Below, piece by piece: positions 54,601 through 62,582 of a stretch of 64,000 nucleotides of DNA (positions are counted from its first letter, which is position 1; the number at the start of each line of letters is the position of its first letter). Position numbers and translations under genes: made by a program. The stretch is from contig JAIPJY010000034.1 of assembly GCA_021733925.1 (NCBI GenBank), positions 1 to 64,000 of the forward strand. Reading direction: 5' to 3'. Under the pieces are notes generated by a model. The model worked only from the letters and a program-made list of their open reading frames with translations. It was not told where the DNA came from and made no database searches. The stretch is from Prosthecobacter sp. (GTDB lineage: Bacteria > Verrucomicrobiota > Verrucomicrobiia > Verrucomicrobiales > Verrucomicrobiaceae).

Positions 54601-55132
54601 CGAGCGTCGCCACCACCGGCGCATCCTTTGCCGACACATCACGAATCAGCACCCGATTACCGTATCCGACAGCCAGGCGTTTGCCATCCGTACTCAGCGC
54701 CATCGCCGCCGCAGGCGTCTGGCCCGCAGGCAGCGCTGTGAGTTTGTCCGCAGGCGTCAGTTCGCCAAATTTCTTCAGCGCCGCATCATCCCAAGGGGCA
54801 CCCGCATTCACCCAGGCTTTGAGTAGATTAACCTGCTTTTCCGGCATCTGCTTCTTCGGCGGCATGTGCGCATCGCCCGGATCATTGAGCGCCTTGATCA
54901 GTTCGCTGTGATCTGCGTCGCCCGCAGTCAGCGCGGCACCATTTTCGCCGCCTTTCAGGGCCAGTTCTCGCGTCTCCAGCGACAGTCCGCCTTTCTTTTT
55001 CTCCGCATTGTGACAGCCGAGGCACTGTGTCTTCAGCAGCCCCATCGCCTGCGCGGGATGCACCTTCGCCACCTCCGCAGCGAGCGAGGAAGTGAACAGA
55101 AGAAATGTGAGAGCGTAGCGGCGGTGAATCAT
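51617..55132 (-). CDS. Cytochrome c / WD40 / DUF1549-DUF1553 surface protein
   Basis: The 1171-residue exported protein starts with a signal peptide ([14 protein letters not shown]) and a planctomycete-type cytochrome c domain with CLGCH at 37-41 ([18 protein letters not shown]) and DAHMPPK. A WD40 beta-propeller of about 300 residues follows ([88 protein letters not shown]). A second CxxxCH-like site ([13 protein letters not shown]) comes next, then an Ig-like part and the DUF1549 ([25 protein letters not shown]) and DUF1553 ([37 protein letters not shown]) domains. It is first in the three-gene operon. A palindrome resembling a REP (54476-54491) lies in frame within the propeller. Confidence 0.92.
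   Translation of the reverse strand: [1171 protein letters not shown]
54476..54491. repeat. REP-like palindrome inside the WD40 coding region
   Basis: ACCGGCTTCAGCCGGT has perfect 7-bp arms with a two-base TC centre, the same geometry as the REPs here, and is preceded by GTAGT. It encodes PAEAG on the minus strand and appears to sit in a loop between propeller strands. Only one copy was seen. Confidence 0.4.
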
Positions 55133-55172
55133 GAGCGTTGCAGACTACGGGCGAGTCCACGCCACTCTTGCC

Positions 55173-55256
55173 AAAGTAGTCCAGAGCTTTAGCTCGCTCT
55201 GGGTGGCCTTCATTCCCTTCATTCCAATGCAGACGAGCCAAAGCCTAGACTACTTT
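55173..55256. repeat. Diverged REP inverted pair
   Basis: AAAGTAGTCCAGAGCTTTAG CTCGCTCTGG (55173-55202) and the decayed facing copy GCAGACGAGCCAAAGCCTAG ACTACTTT (55229-55256) resemble the RAYT-associated REP. The second overlaps the stop codon of the acyltransferase gene. Substitutions weaken the second stem. Confidence 0.65.
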
Positions 55257-56221
55257 CCCCGCACTTTCCGCCTCTCATTCCCCCACCCCAGCGCCAGCGA
55301 AACGGCAAACAGCCCCCCAAAAATCAAGAACCCCCCCCACAGCGGCTGAGTCATGCCAATGAGAAACTGCAAGGGCTGCCGGGGCAGCGGCACCGCATGA
55401 ATCAGCATCAAATGCACCACATACAGCAGCAGTGACTCCCGCCCCGCTAGCCGCAGCCAGCCGGTGACTGCGCTGAGTCTCTCCGCCACACAGGCCACCA
55501 GCACGGCGGCCATCATCACCCAGCCAAGACGTTCCAGAAAAAACTCCGGCGGGCCATCCGGCCACGGCGAATACGGCTGAGCAAAGGCCAGCAGCGCCCC
55601 CAGCACAAAGACCAGCGCCGCTTTGCCATCCACCCTCCCGCTCCAAAGCCCCCTCGTCAAAAAACCCGCCAGCCCGAAACCCACCCAAGGAAACAGCGCA
55701 AACAGCGAGCCCTGGTTGCGATTGAAATACTGATCAATGAACAGCACCCCCGTGTGCCAGCTCTCCGCCGACTTTTGCAGGCCCACAAACAGAACCATCA
55801 TTACGGCCACCACGGCATGCCGCCAGCGCCCCGCACGCTCTGCCAGCAGCATCAGCATGCCGCTGATGGCTAGGCAGTGCAGTACATTGACCGTACACAC
55901 CGCACGCCAGGCCTGCGCATGGAGCAGATCATTCCACGGCACATACATCAGATAAGCGATGAGCAGCACCATCAGCAGACGTTTCAAGGCGGGCAGCGCT
56001 GGCCTGGGCTTCCCCGCCGTGACATGCTCCCGCACAAATCCCGCAATCCAGAAAAACGCAGGCGCGATCAGCCCATGGTAGTAGCTCAGCTCATGATACC
56101 ACGCCGTGTCCTGCAGCCGGGCGTCCAGAAACGTATTCGCCGAGTGCGTCCAGACCATGCCCAGCACGGCCAGACCACGGAAGAGATCGAGCCAGAGGAG
56201 GCGTTGGGTAGATGGAGGCAC
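55250..56221 (-). CDS. HGSNAT/DUF1624-type membrane acyltransferase
   Basis: A 323-residue polytopic membrane protein beginning LLWLDLFRGLAVLGMVWTHS, the signature of the heparan-alpha-glucosaminide N-acetyltransferase catalytic family (DUF1624), with YYHGLIAPAFFWIAGFV soon after. About eight hydrophobic helices follow, including LFALFPWVGFGLAGFLTRGLW and AGRESLLLYVVHLMLIH. It probably transfers an acetyl group across the membrane to a sugar, in the envelope. It is divergent from the CehA-like gene. Confidence 0.8.
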   Translation of the reverse strand: MPPSTQRLLWLDLFRGLAVLGMVWTHSANTFLDARLQDTAWYHELSYYHGLIAPAFFWIAGFVREHVTAGKPRPALPALKRLLMVLLIAYLMYVPWNDLLHAQAWRAVCTVNVLHCLAISGMLMLLAERAGRWRHAVVAVMMVLFVGLQKSAESWHTGVLFIDQYFNRNQGSLFALFPWVGFGLAGFLTRGLWSGRVDGKAALVFVLGALLAFAQPYSPWPDGPPEFFLERLGWVMMAAVLVACVAERLSAVTGWLRLAGRESLLLYVVHLMLIHAVPLPRQPLQFLIGMTQPLWGGFLIFGGLFAVSLALGWGNERRKVRGK

Positions 56222-56299
56222 GCAGGGAGAATAACTAAATTGTTACCAATCACAAGATGACGCTCCTGCGCTCGTTTGTTACAGCTTTCATCACCAATC

Positions 56300-58885
56300 A
56301 TGAAGTCAGCCATCCTGCTCTCCCTCCTCATCGCAATCTCCGTGCCTGCCGCCGAAGTTTTTGAAGCCGCGCTCGGCCGCGAAACGGAACTGCCCCAGGG
56401 CAAGGAAGCCGACGGCATCATGGGCGACTTCGTTCTCCGTAGCGACAAGGTGGAGGCCGTGATCTCGCAGAACTCGCCCGGCCGCAAAGCCAACATGAGT
56501 ACATTCTACGGCGAAGACGGCGTCACGCCCGGCTGCCTCTACGATCTCTCCCTGCGCGGTGCCAACAACGACCAGCTCGTGGTCTATGCCCCCTGCGGCC
56601 ACGGCCCCGTGAGCTACGTGAAAATCCTCGCCTCGAAGGAAAAAAACGAAGCCGCCGTGGAATCCGTCACCACCGCCGCGAAGAACAGCGGTGTCTTCAA
56701 GCGCCATGAATACCGCGTCAAAGACGGCGTGCAGGGCATCTTCATCACCACCACCCTGCGCAACGAGACCGACAAGTCGCAGAAGACTTTCACCAAGTCC
56801 GACTTCACCCGCTTTGATTCCACCGGCATGAGCAGTGATGGCATTTTCTGGGCCGATGCCATCAATCCCGCTCACAAATGCGGCTACGCCGTTAGCACAC
56901 TCAACCTCACCGGCATCGAAAAGCTTGAGGACATCCTCGAATTGAAGCCCGGGCAGGAAGTCGTCATCTCACGCTTCTTTGCAGTCGGCACCTCACCTGC
57001 GCAGGCAGTGGGTGAATTCCGCTCCGTCAAAGGTGTCAAGCTGGGCACGATGAATGGTCTGGTCCTCGATCGCACTGGCAAAGGGATCGCGACAGCCAAG
57101 GTCCTCGTTGCAGATGGTGAGAAAAACATCGCCGCCTACCCTGATGACGAGGGCAAATTCAGCATCAAGTTGCCGCAAGGCACTGTGGACTTGAAGATCG
57201 AGGACCTGGGCCGAAATTCGTCAGCAAGGACTGCTACCGTGGTGGCAGGCGCAGTTCACGATCCCAAAGTAGTACTGACAGACGCCGCACGCATCCGCTT
57301 CGACATCACCGACGAATCCGGCAAACCCATCCCCTGCAAGGCACACTTCGCCCCCCTCGACCATGACGCGCCGAAACTGGATTTCGGCCCCAAATGGCGT
57401 GCGCATGGCTGCGTGGATCAATACATGAGCGAAAACGGCCAGTTCACCCAGCAGCTGCCACCGGGCAAATATCGCGTCGTGGTGGTGCGCGGCCCGGAGT
57501 ACTCCCATCTGGAGCAGGAAGTGACCGTCGAGCCGGGCAAAGAGTCCGTATTCAAAGGAACGCTCAAACGCCTGGTCGATACCAAGGGCTGGATCAGCGC
57601 CGACTTCCACAATCACAGCACCCCCAGCGGTGACAACGTCTGCGACATCGACGGCCGCCTGATCAACATCGCGGCAGAGAATCTGGAGTTCACCCCCACC
57701 ACCGAGCACAACCGCTTTTACGACTGGGAGCCCACCATCAAAGCACTCGGCCTCGAAGCCCACATCAAGACCGTCAAAGGCGTCGAGCTCACTGGCAGCC
57801 GCCAGCACCTCAATGCCTTCCCCTTTGAGCCCGATCCCCTCAAGCAAAACGGCGGTGCGCCTGATTGGAATGACGACCCCCGCATCACCGTCCTCACCCT
57901 GCGCCGCTGGCAGGGCGAGCGCGCAGATCGCTGGATTCAGTTCAACCACCCCGACCTCTCCAACATGTTCGTCGACCGTGACAACGACGGCATTAAAGAC
58001 GGAGGCTTCGTCGGAGTCGGCAGCATGATCGATGGCACCGAATCTCAAAACGGTGCAAGCACAGACATCCTCGCAGACGCACCATTCCGCCTCAGCCGCC
58101 CCGCCGGTTCACTGGCCATGAAGGTCACCGCAGTTCGTGAGTTCGTCTGGCGCCAGCTTTTGAATCAAGGCCTGCGCGTCACCGCCGTCGGCGTGGCGGA
58201 TGCCCACTCAGTCTATGGCAATGGCGTCGGCTGCTGGCGCTGCTACCTCCCCAGCAGCACGGATGAGCCCGCCAAGATCGACTGGGCTGAACTCGCCCCT
58301 CATTCCAAGGCCGGCCACCTCGTGCTCAGCACCGGCCCCTTCCTCGAAGTCACCACGCAGAACGGCAAGATCGCCGGAGATGATGACCGCTCCACCGGCG
58401 GCATCGATCTCAAAGTGCGCGTCCAATGCACCGACTGGATGGACATCGACCGCGTGCAGGTTCTCGTAAACAGCCGCCCCGACCCCAAGCTCAATTTCAC
58501 CCGCGCCACGCACCCCCAGATGTTCAAGGACGGCGTGGTGAAGTTTGACGAGAAAATCCACATACCTCTCCAGCACGACGCCCATCTCATCGTCGTCGCC
58601 ATCGACGAGGACGGCGATGAAAAAACCTGCTACGGCACCAGCGACTACGCGAAGATTCGCCCCTGCGCCTACAACAACCCCATCTACGTCGATGCCGACG
58701 GCAACGGCTTCAAACCCAATTACGACACACTCGACTTCGACCTCCCCGCCGGCGGCCTCAAAGTGGATGCCGCAAAGGAAAAACTCATGAAAGCCGGCTT
58801 GATCAAAGAAGGCCCGCAACCTGCTGCTCCGACACCAGCCCCGGCCCCAACAGCCGAACCGAAGAAGAAAAAGAAAAAGTCATGA
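56300..58885 (+). CDS. Exported CehA/McbA-type metallohydrolase
   Basis: The 861-residue protein has a signal peptide (AILLSLLIAISVPAAEV). A 250-residue N-terminal beta domain follows. Carboxypeptidase-regulatory-like modules span about 250-430 (GLVLDRTGKGIATAKVLVADG; IRFDITDESGKPIPCKAHFAP). A PHP-type domain starts near 430 with GWISADFHNHSTPSGDNV, then FTPTTEHNRFYDW, HLNAFPFEPDP, and VTAVGVADAHSVYG; the His/Asp residues suggest metal-dependent phosphoesterase or carbamate hydrolase chemistry. CehA cleaves aryl esters, so the substrate is uncertain. The C-terminus is Lys-rich (EPKKKKKKS). The start at ATG 56300 is fixed by the signal peptide. Confidence 0.82.
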   Translation: MKSAILLSLLIAISVPAAEVFEAALGRETELPQGKEADGIMGDFVLRSDKVEAVISQNSPGRKANMSTFYGEDGVTPGCLYDLSLRGANNDQLVVYAPCGHGPVSYVKILASKEKNEAAVESVTTAAKNSGVFKRHEYRVKDGVQGIFITTTLRNETDKSQKTFTKSDFTRFDSTGMSSDGIFWADAINPAHKCGYAVSTLNLTGIEKLEDILELKPGQEVVISRFFAVGTSPAQAVGEFRSVKGVKLGTMNGLVLDRTGKGIATAKVLVADGEKNIAAYPDDEGKFSIKLPQGTVDLKIEDLGRNSSARTATVVAGAVHDPKVVLTDAARIRFDITDESGKPIPCKAHFAPLDHDAPKLDFGPKWRAHGCVDQYMSENGQFTQQLPPGKYRVVVVRGPEYSHLEQEVTVEPGKESVFKGTLKRLVDTKGWISADFHNHSTPSGDNVCDIDGRLINIAAENLEFTPTTEHNRFYDWEPTIKALGLEAHIKTVKGVELTGSRQHLNAFPFEPDPLKQNGGAPDWNDDPRITVLTLRRWQGERADRWIQFNHPDLSNMFVDRDNDGIKDGGFVGVGSMIDGTESQNGASTDILADAPFRLSRPAGSLAMKVTAVREFVWRQLLNQGLRVTAVGVADAHSVYGNGVGCWRCYLPSSTDEPAKIDWAELAPHSKAGHLVLSTGPFLEVTTQNGKIAGDDDRSTGGIDLKVRVQCTDWMDIDRVQVLVNSRPDPKLNFTRATHPQMFKDGVVKFDEKIHIPLQHDAHLIVVAIDEDGDEKTCYGTSDYAKIRPCAYNNPIYVDADGNGFKPNYDTLDFDLPAGGLKVDAAKEKLMKAGLIKEGPQPAAPTPAPAPTAEPKKKKKKS

Positions 58886-58995
58886 TCGTGTCACAGCCCT
58901 CCGCATACTCCCACAGCCGCTGAAACGGACTGTGCTGTGACAGCGGGGCATCATGCATTGCCAGCTTTGCAGTGATGTGTTAGCGTCGCTGTGTC

Positions 58996-59280
58996 ATGAC
59001 CACTGTTGCCACTTCCATTCCCGACGATCTGCGTCTGAACCTTCACCAAGGCGAGGAAATCCAGTTTCACGCCCTCGTGCAGCAGGACGGCAGTTTTCTT
59101 GTCACCAGTGTGCTTCATCGGCAGCCGCCCCAGGTTTCGCCTGTGACTTCAGTTCCAAATGATGTCCCCCGGACATTGAGCGACTGGGCGCACAAATGGG
59201 CAGGAACTCTGCATCTTGCAGAAGGTGAGAGTTCTCAATCTCTGCGCGATGCTTATCTGGCGGAAAAATTCGGTGTCTAA
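58996..59280 (+). CDS. Putative antitoxin of a PIN toxin pair
   Basis: The 94-residue protein ends SLRDAYLAEKFGV, a C-terminal pattern seen in antitoxins that bind PIN toxins. It begins VATSIPDDLRLNLHQGEEIQF, which could form a small DNA-binding fold. No known antitoxin family was recognised with certainty. It lies 12 bases ahead of the PIN gene on the same strand, the classic order antitoxin then toxin. It would repress its own operon and neutralise the RNase. Confidence 0.65.
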   Translation: MTTVATSIPDDLRLNLHQGEEIQFHALVQQDGSFLVTSVLHRQPPQVSPVTSVPNDVPRTLSDWAHKWAGTLHLAEGESSQSLRDAYLAEKFGV

Positions 59281-59292
59281 CCCCTGCTGGAC

Positions 59293-59703
59293 ATGCGCGT
59301 TTTCATCGATACCAACATCTTGCTTGATGTAGTTGAGCAGAGAACTCCGCACTACGCGGACAGTCTGGCAGTTCTGGAGCGCACCGGTTCAAAGGGTGAT
59401 CAGGTCTTCATGGCCTGGCACACTCTTGCCAATGTGTTCTACATTTACGGAAAAAAAGCTGGCGCGGTCACTGCGCGAAAGGCACTGCAGGAATTGTTGC
59501 AAGTCGTGACCGTGGCAACCGTGGGTCATGCACAGGCAGTGCATGCGTTCACGCTCGGATTCAGCGATATGGAGGATGCCTTGCAGGCGGTTGCTGCGGA
59601 AGCCTGCTCCGCCGATTGCATCGTCACGCGCAATGCCCCAGACTTCGCCACCAGCCCCGTTCGCGTGCTAACTCCCGTACAGTTCCTCACGCAGCACCCT
59701 TGA
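59293..59703 (+). CDS. PIN-domain toxin (VapC-like)
   Basis: A 136-residue single PIN domain. The motifs are VFIDTNILLDVVEQR (first acidic residue Asp6), a central WHTLANVFYIYGKKAG, SDMEDALQAVAAEACSADCIVTRNAPDF (acidic residues near 100-105 and the final Asp) as in VapC RNases. It probably cleaves tRNA or rRNA when free of its partner. The start is 12 bases after the antitoxin-like gene and its stop overlaps the cdd start (TGATG), so the toxin is linked in transcription to a housekeeping gene. Confidence 0.85.
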   Translation: MRVFIDTNILLDVVEQRTPHYADSLAVLERTGSKGDQVFMAWHTLANVFYIYGKKAGAVTARKALQELLQVVTVATVGHAQAVHAFTLGFSDMEDALQAVAAEACSADCIVTRNAPDFATSPVRVLTPVQFLTQHP

Positions 59704-60083
59704 TGAACTCAGACCTGTTCAAAACTGCCGCCGCCGCCGCTGCGAAAGCCTACGCCCCCTACTCGCGCTTCCAGGTCGGCTGCGCGCTGCTCACTGTTCA
59801 GGGAAACCTCTTCACCGGCTGCAATGTTGAAAATGCGAGCTATGGCCTGACCATCTGCGCAGAGCGCAACACCATCTTCCACGCTGTGGCGGAAGAGGGC
59901 CCCGGCATGAAGATTGCCGAACTGGCGGTGATTGCGCTGGGATTTGAATTCCCTCCCTGTGGCGCCTGCCGGCAGGTCATCGCCGAGTTTGCGGGTCCAC
60001 GGGTTCCCATCTGGTTCCTGCGCGATGGAAAACCGGTGTCGATGACAATGGCGGAGTTGCTGCCAGCGAGCTTCAGGATATGA
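59703..60083 (+). CDS. cdd: Cytidine deaminase
   Basis: A 126-residue zinc enzyme converting cytidine and deoxycytidine to uridine forms (pyrimidine salvage). Motifs are AYAPYSRFQVGCALLT, GCNVENASYGLTICAERNTIF (catalytic Glu in CAERN) and PPCGACRQVIAEF (Cys ligands). Length fits the homotetrameric form. The ATG at 59703 overlaps the previous stop codon by one base. Confidence 0.95.
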   Translation: MNSDLFKTAAAAAAKAYAPYSRFQVGCALLTVQGNLFTGCNVENASYGLTICAERNTIFHAVAEEGPGMKIAELAVIALGFEFPPCGACRQVIAEFAGPRVPIWFLRDGKPVSMTMAELLPASFRI

Positions 60084-60093
60084 ATGCCATCGC

Positions 60094-60963
60094 ATGACAC
60101 TTCCTCCTTCCGTCTCACTTATCGAAGAACCCGCCGGTTACCCCATCCTCGTCATTGAGCATCCCGCTGCGACCGCTCGCATCGCGTTGAACGGCGCGCA
60201 TGTGACGGATTGGATTCCCGAGGGGCATGACCCGGTGCTGTACATGAGCGCCGACGCGCTGCTGGAGCCGGGCAAAGCGATTCGCGGTGGCATCCCCATT
60301 TGCTGGCCATGGTTTGGTCCACATCCGACGGACAGCACGCAGGCGGCACATGGCTTTGTCCGCACCATGATGTGGGAAGTTGATGTCGCCCGTGAGACCG
60401 AGGCCGGGGTGGACCTCGTCCTCAAACTGTCAGATTCTGCCGCTACAAAAGCCATTTGGCCGCAGTCCTTCTCCGCACGTCTTCACATTCACATCGGTGC
60501 CGCGTTGCAGGTCACCCTGCAGGCGACCAACACTGGCACCACCGCCTGGAGCATGACTGGCGCTCTGCATACCTACTTCAATGTCGAGGACGTGCGCAAA
60601 GTCAGCATCCATGGCCTGCACGGCACGCAGTATGTCGAAGGCCGCCTCTCCCCTGACAAGCGCTCTCAGCACGGCAACATCATCATCGATCAGGAAGTGG
60701 ACCGCATGTACATCTCCGATGCCACCGTCATCGTGCATGATCCCCTCTGGAAGCGTGAACTCGTCATCGAAAAAGCCGGCAGCCTTGCCACGGTCGTCTG
60801 GAATCCCTGGATCGAAAAATCCAAGCGCCTCGCCGATCTTCCCGACGAAGCCTACCCCGAGTTTCTCTGCATCGAAGCCGCCAACGCAGGTGAAGACGTC
60901 ATCACCGTGAAGCCAGGTCATGAGCATCTCCTGATGCAGCGTATCGAAGTGCGAAAATTGTAG
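60094..60963 (+). CDS. D-hexose-6-phosphate mutarotase-like protein
   Basis: The 289-residue aldose-1-epimerase-related protein resembles the YeaD/YMR099c group that interconverts glucose-6-phosphate anomers. Visible are ARIALNGAHVTDWIPEGHDPVLYMS, GKAIRGGIPICWPWFGPHP, AAHGFVRTMMWEV, and ALHTYFNVEDVRKVSIHGL. The catalytic His is expected in HGFVR and Glu in YPEFLCIEAAN. It is cytosolic (no signal peptide). It follows cdd by 10 bases and may be co-transcribed with the upstream genes. Confidence 0.9.
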   Translation: MTLPPSVSLIEEPAGYPILVIEHPAATARIALNGAHVTDWIPEGHDPVLYMSADALLEPGKAIRGGIPICWPWFGPHPTDSTQAAHGFVRTMMWEVDVARETEAGVDLVLKLSDSAATKAIWPQSFSARLHIHIGAALQVTLQATNTGTTAWSMTGALHTYFNVEDVRKVSIHGLHGTQYVEGRLSPDKRSQHGNIIIDQEVDRMYISDATVIVHDPLWKRELVIEKAGSLATVVWNPWIEKSKRLADLPDEAYPEFLCIEAANAGEDVITVKPGHEHLLMQRIEVRKL

Positions 60964-61060
60964 GCGTCCACTGTGGCGCTGAAAGCCACGCAACGCACCA
61001 ATGGCGAATGCATGTCGAAGATCCCATGTTCCGAGACATTAAAGACATTCGGATTTTCTT

Positions 61061-61091
61061 CATCATTCGTCATTCTGGTTTCGTCATTTCC
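61061..61091. repeat. CATTCGTCATTC repeat, copy 2
   Basis: CATCATTCGTCATTCTGGTT TCGTCATTTCC matches 42942-42972 with one change. It is in the 180-base gap ahead of the ligase gene. Confidence 0.75.
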
Positions 61092-61143
61092 TCAATCCAC
61101 CCCATTGCTTGACCCCGTCCCATGCCTCGCCATGTCTTGACGC

Positions 61144-62427
61144 ATGTCGGATGGCCCTCCATTGATCGACCGGGTTCGTTTGCGTTCCAACCAGTGGCGC
61201 AAACTGCGCTCCATCGTGCTTAATCTCGCCACGACGGACAGTTTCTACGGCAAAAAGATTCGCGAATGGGAGCTGAAAGTGAGCCGCCTCAATCGCGTGG
61301 ATGATTTCATCGCCCAAGTTCCCTTCACCACCAAGGCGGACATTCAGGCCGACCGCCTCGCTCATCCTCCTTTCGGCACCAATCTAACTCGGGCCATCGG
61401 CCAGTATACCCGGTTCTGCCAGACGAGCGGCACCAGCACTGGCGTACCCATGGCCTGGGTGGACACACCCGAAAGCTGGGATGCCATGCTCAAGTGCTGG
61501 CAGCGCGTGTTTGATGCCGCAGGGCTGGTCAAAGGCCGTGACCGCATCTTCTTCGCGTTTTCATTCGGTCCGTTTTTGGGTTTCTGGACCGCCTATGAAG
61601 CGGCGGCCAAGGACTACCTCATCATTCCCACCGGCGGCATGTCCAGCCAGGCGCGGTTGGAGGCCATGGCTCGTTACGGCGCCACCGTCCTCTGCTGCAC
61701 ACCGACGTATGCGCTCCGACTTGGGGAAATGATCGGCGCCCCCTCCGGCGTGGAGCGCATGGGCCTGCGCATCAACAAAATCATCGTCGCAGGTGAAACC
61801 GGCGGCAGCGTGCCCGAGGTGCGCAAGCGTCTGGAGGAACTCTGGGAGGCTCGCGTGTTTGATCATCACGGCATGACCGAGGTCGGCCCCGTCAGCTACG
61901 AAACAGAAGACATGCCCCGGCAGCTTGTCGTGATTGAGGAGGCGTACCTCGCTGAAATCGTGGATCCGCAAACAGGTGTGGAAGTGGCCGATGGCGAATG
62001 CGGCGAACTGATTCTCACCACGCTGGACCGCACCGCCTGCCCCTTGCTGCGCTACCGCACGGGCGACTGGGTGAAAAAGAAACTCCATCGCGGCAGGCTG
62101 ATGCTCGACGGTGGCATCCTCAGCCGTGTGGACGACATGATCGTGGTGCGCGGCGTGAACATCTACCCCAGCGCCATCGAAGCCGTGGTACGCCAGTTCC
62201 CCGAAGTCATCGAATACATGGTCGAACAGCGCAAGGTCGATGCCATGGACGAGATTGAACTGGTTGTCGAAATGGACGGCAATGTGGCGAAGCAGCTGCT
62301 TAAGCGTCTTGAAACCAAGCTAAAGGACACCTTTTCTCTGCGCATATCCGTGCGTCTCGCCGAGCCCAACAGCCTGCCCCGCCACGAATTCAAAGCAAAG
62401 CGCTGGCGCATCGTGCCAGCAGTATAA
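61144..62427 (+). CDS. Phenylacetate-CoA ligase-like AMP-binding enzyme
   Basis: The 427-residue adenylate-forming enzyme of the PaaK type has the P-loop-like motif CQTSGTSTGVPMAW near residue 92, then VLCCTPTYALRLGE, ARVFDHHGMTEVGPVSYE (the aromatic-containing motif) and LLRYRTGDWVKKKL (R-x-G-D region) and the C-terminal hinge GGILSRVDDMIVVRGVNIYPSAIE. It activates a carboxylic acid as acyl-AMP and probably then CoA thioester. The acid is unknown. It is somewhat shorter than phenylacetate-CoA ligase because the N-terminus is compact. ATG 61144. Confidence 0.88.
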   Translation: MSDGPPLIDRVRLRSNQWRKLRSIVLNLATTDSFYGKKIREWELKVSRLNRVDDFIAQVPFTTKADIQADRLAHPPFGTNLTRAIGQYTRFCQTSGTSTGVPMAWVDTPESWDAMLKCWQRVFDAAGLVKGRDRIFFAFSFGPFLGFWTAYEAAAKDYLIIPTGGMSSQARLEAMARYGATVLCCTPTYALRLGEMIGAPSGVERMGLRINKIIVAGETGGSVPEVRKRLEELWEARVFDHHGMTEVGPVSYETEDMPRQLVVIEEAYLAEIVDPQTGVEVADGECGELILTTLDRTACPLLRYRTGDWVKKKLHRGRLMLDGGILSRVDDMIVVRGVNIYPSAIEAVVRQFPEVIEYMVEQRKVDAMDEIELVVEMDGNVAKQLLKRLETKLKDTFSLRISVRLAEPNSLPRHEFKAKRWRIVPAV

Positions 62428-62484
62428 AACACCGCCTCCGACAAGAATAACGAATGAAAGTCTCAATGCACCAATGAGCAATGC

Positions 62485-62544
62485 CTTCGTTCATTCGGGC
62501 TCGGTCATTCATTCGACATTCGTCATTCCGCATTCGTCATTTTC
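62485..62544. repeat. CATTCGTCATTC repeat, array
   Basis: GTTCATTCGGGCTCGGTCAT, TCATTCGACATTCGTCATTC and CGCATTCGTCATTTTCC are imperfect repeats of the same core found at 42942, 50153 and 61061. It lies directly upstream of the LolD-like gene. Confidence 0.65.
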
Positions 62545-62582
62545 CCGCTGTTCAACTCCCACCGCATGCCTACGCTCCCCCC

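Noticed and set aside
59709-60095. Minus-strand frame opposite cdd
   Set aside because: Antisense shadow of a gene with complete cytidine deaminase motifs.
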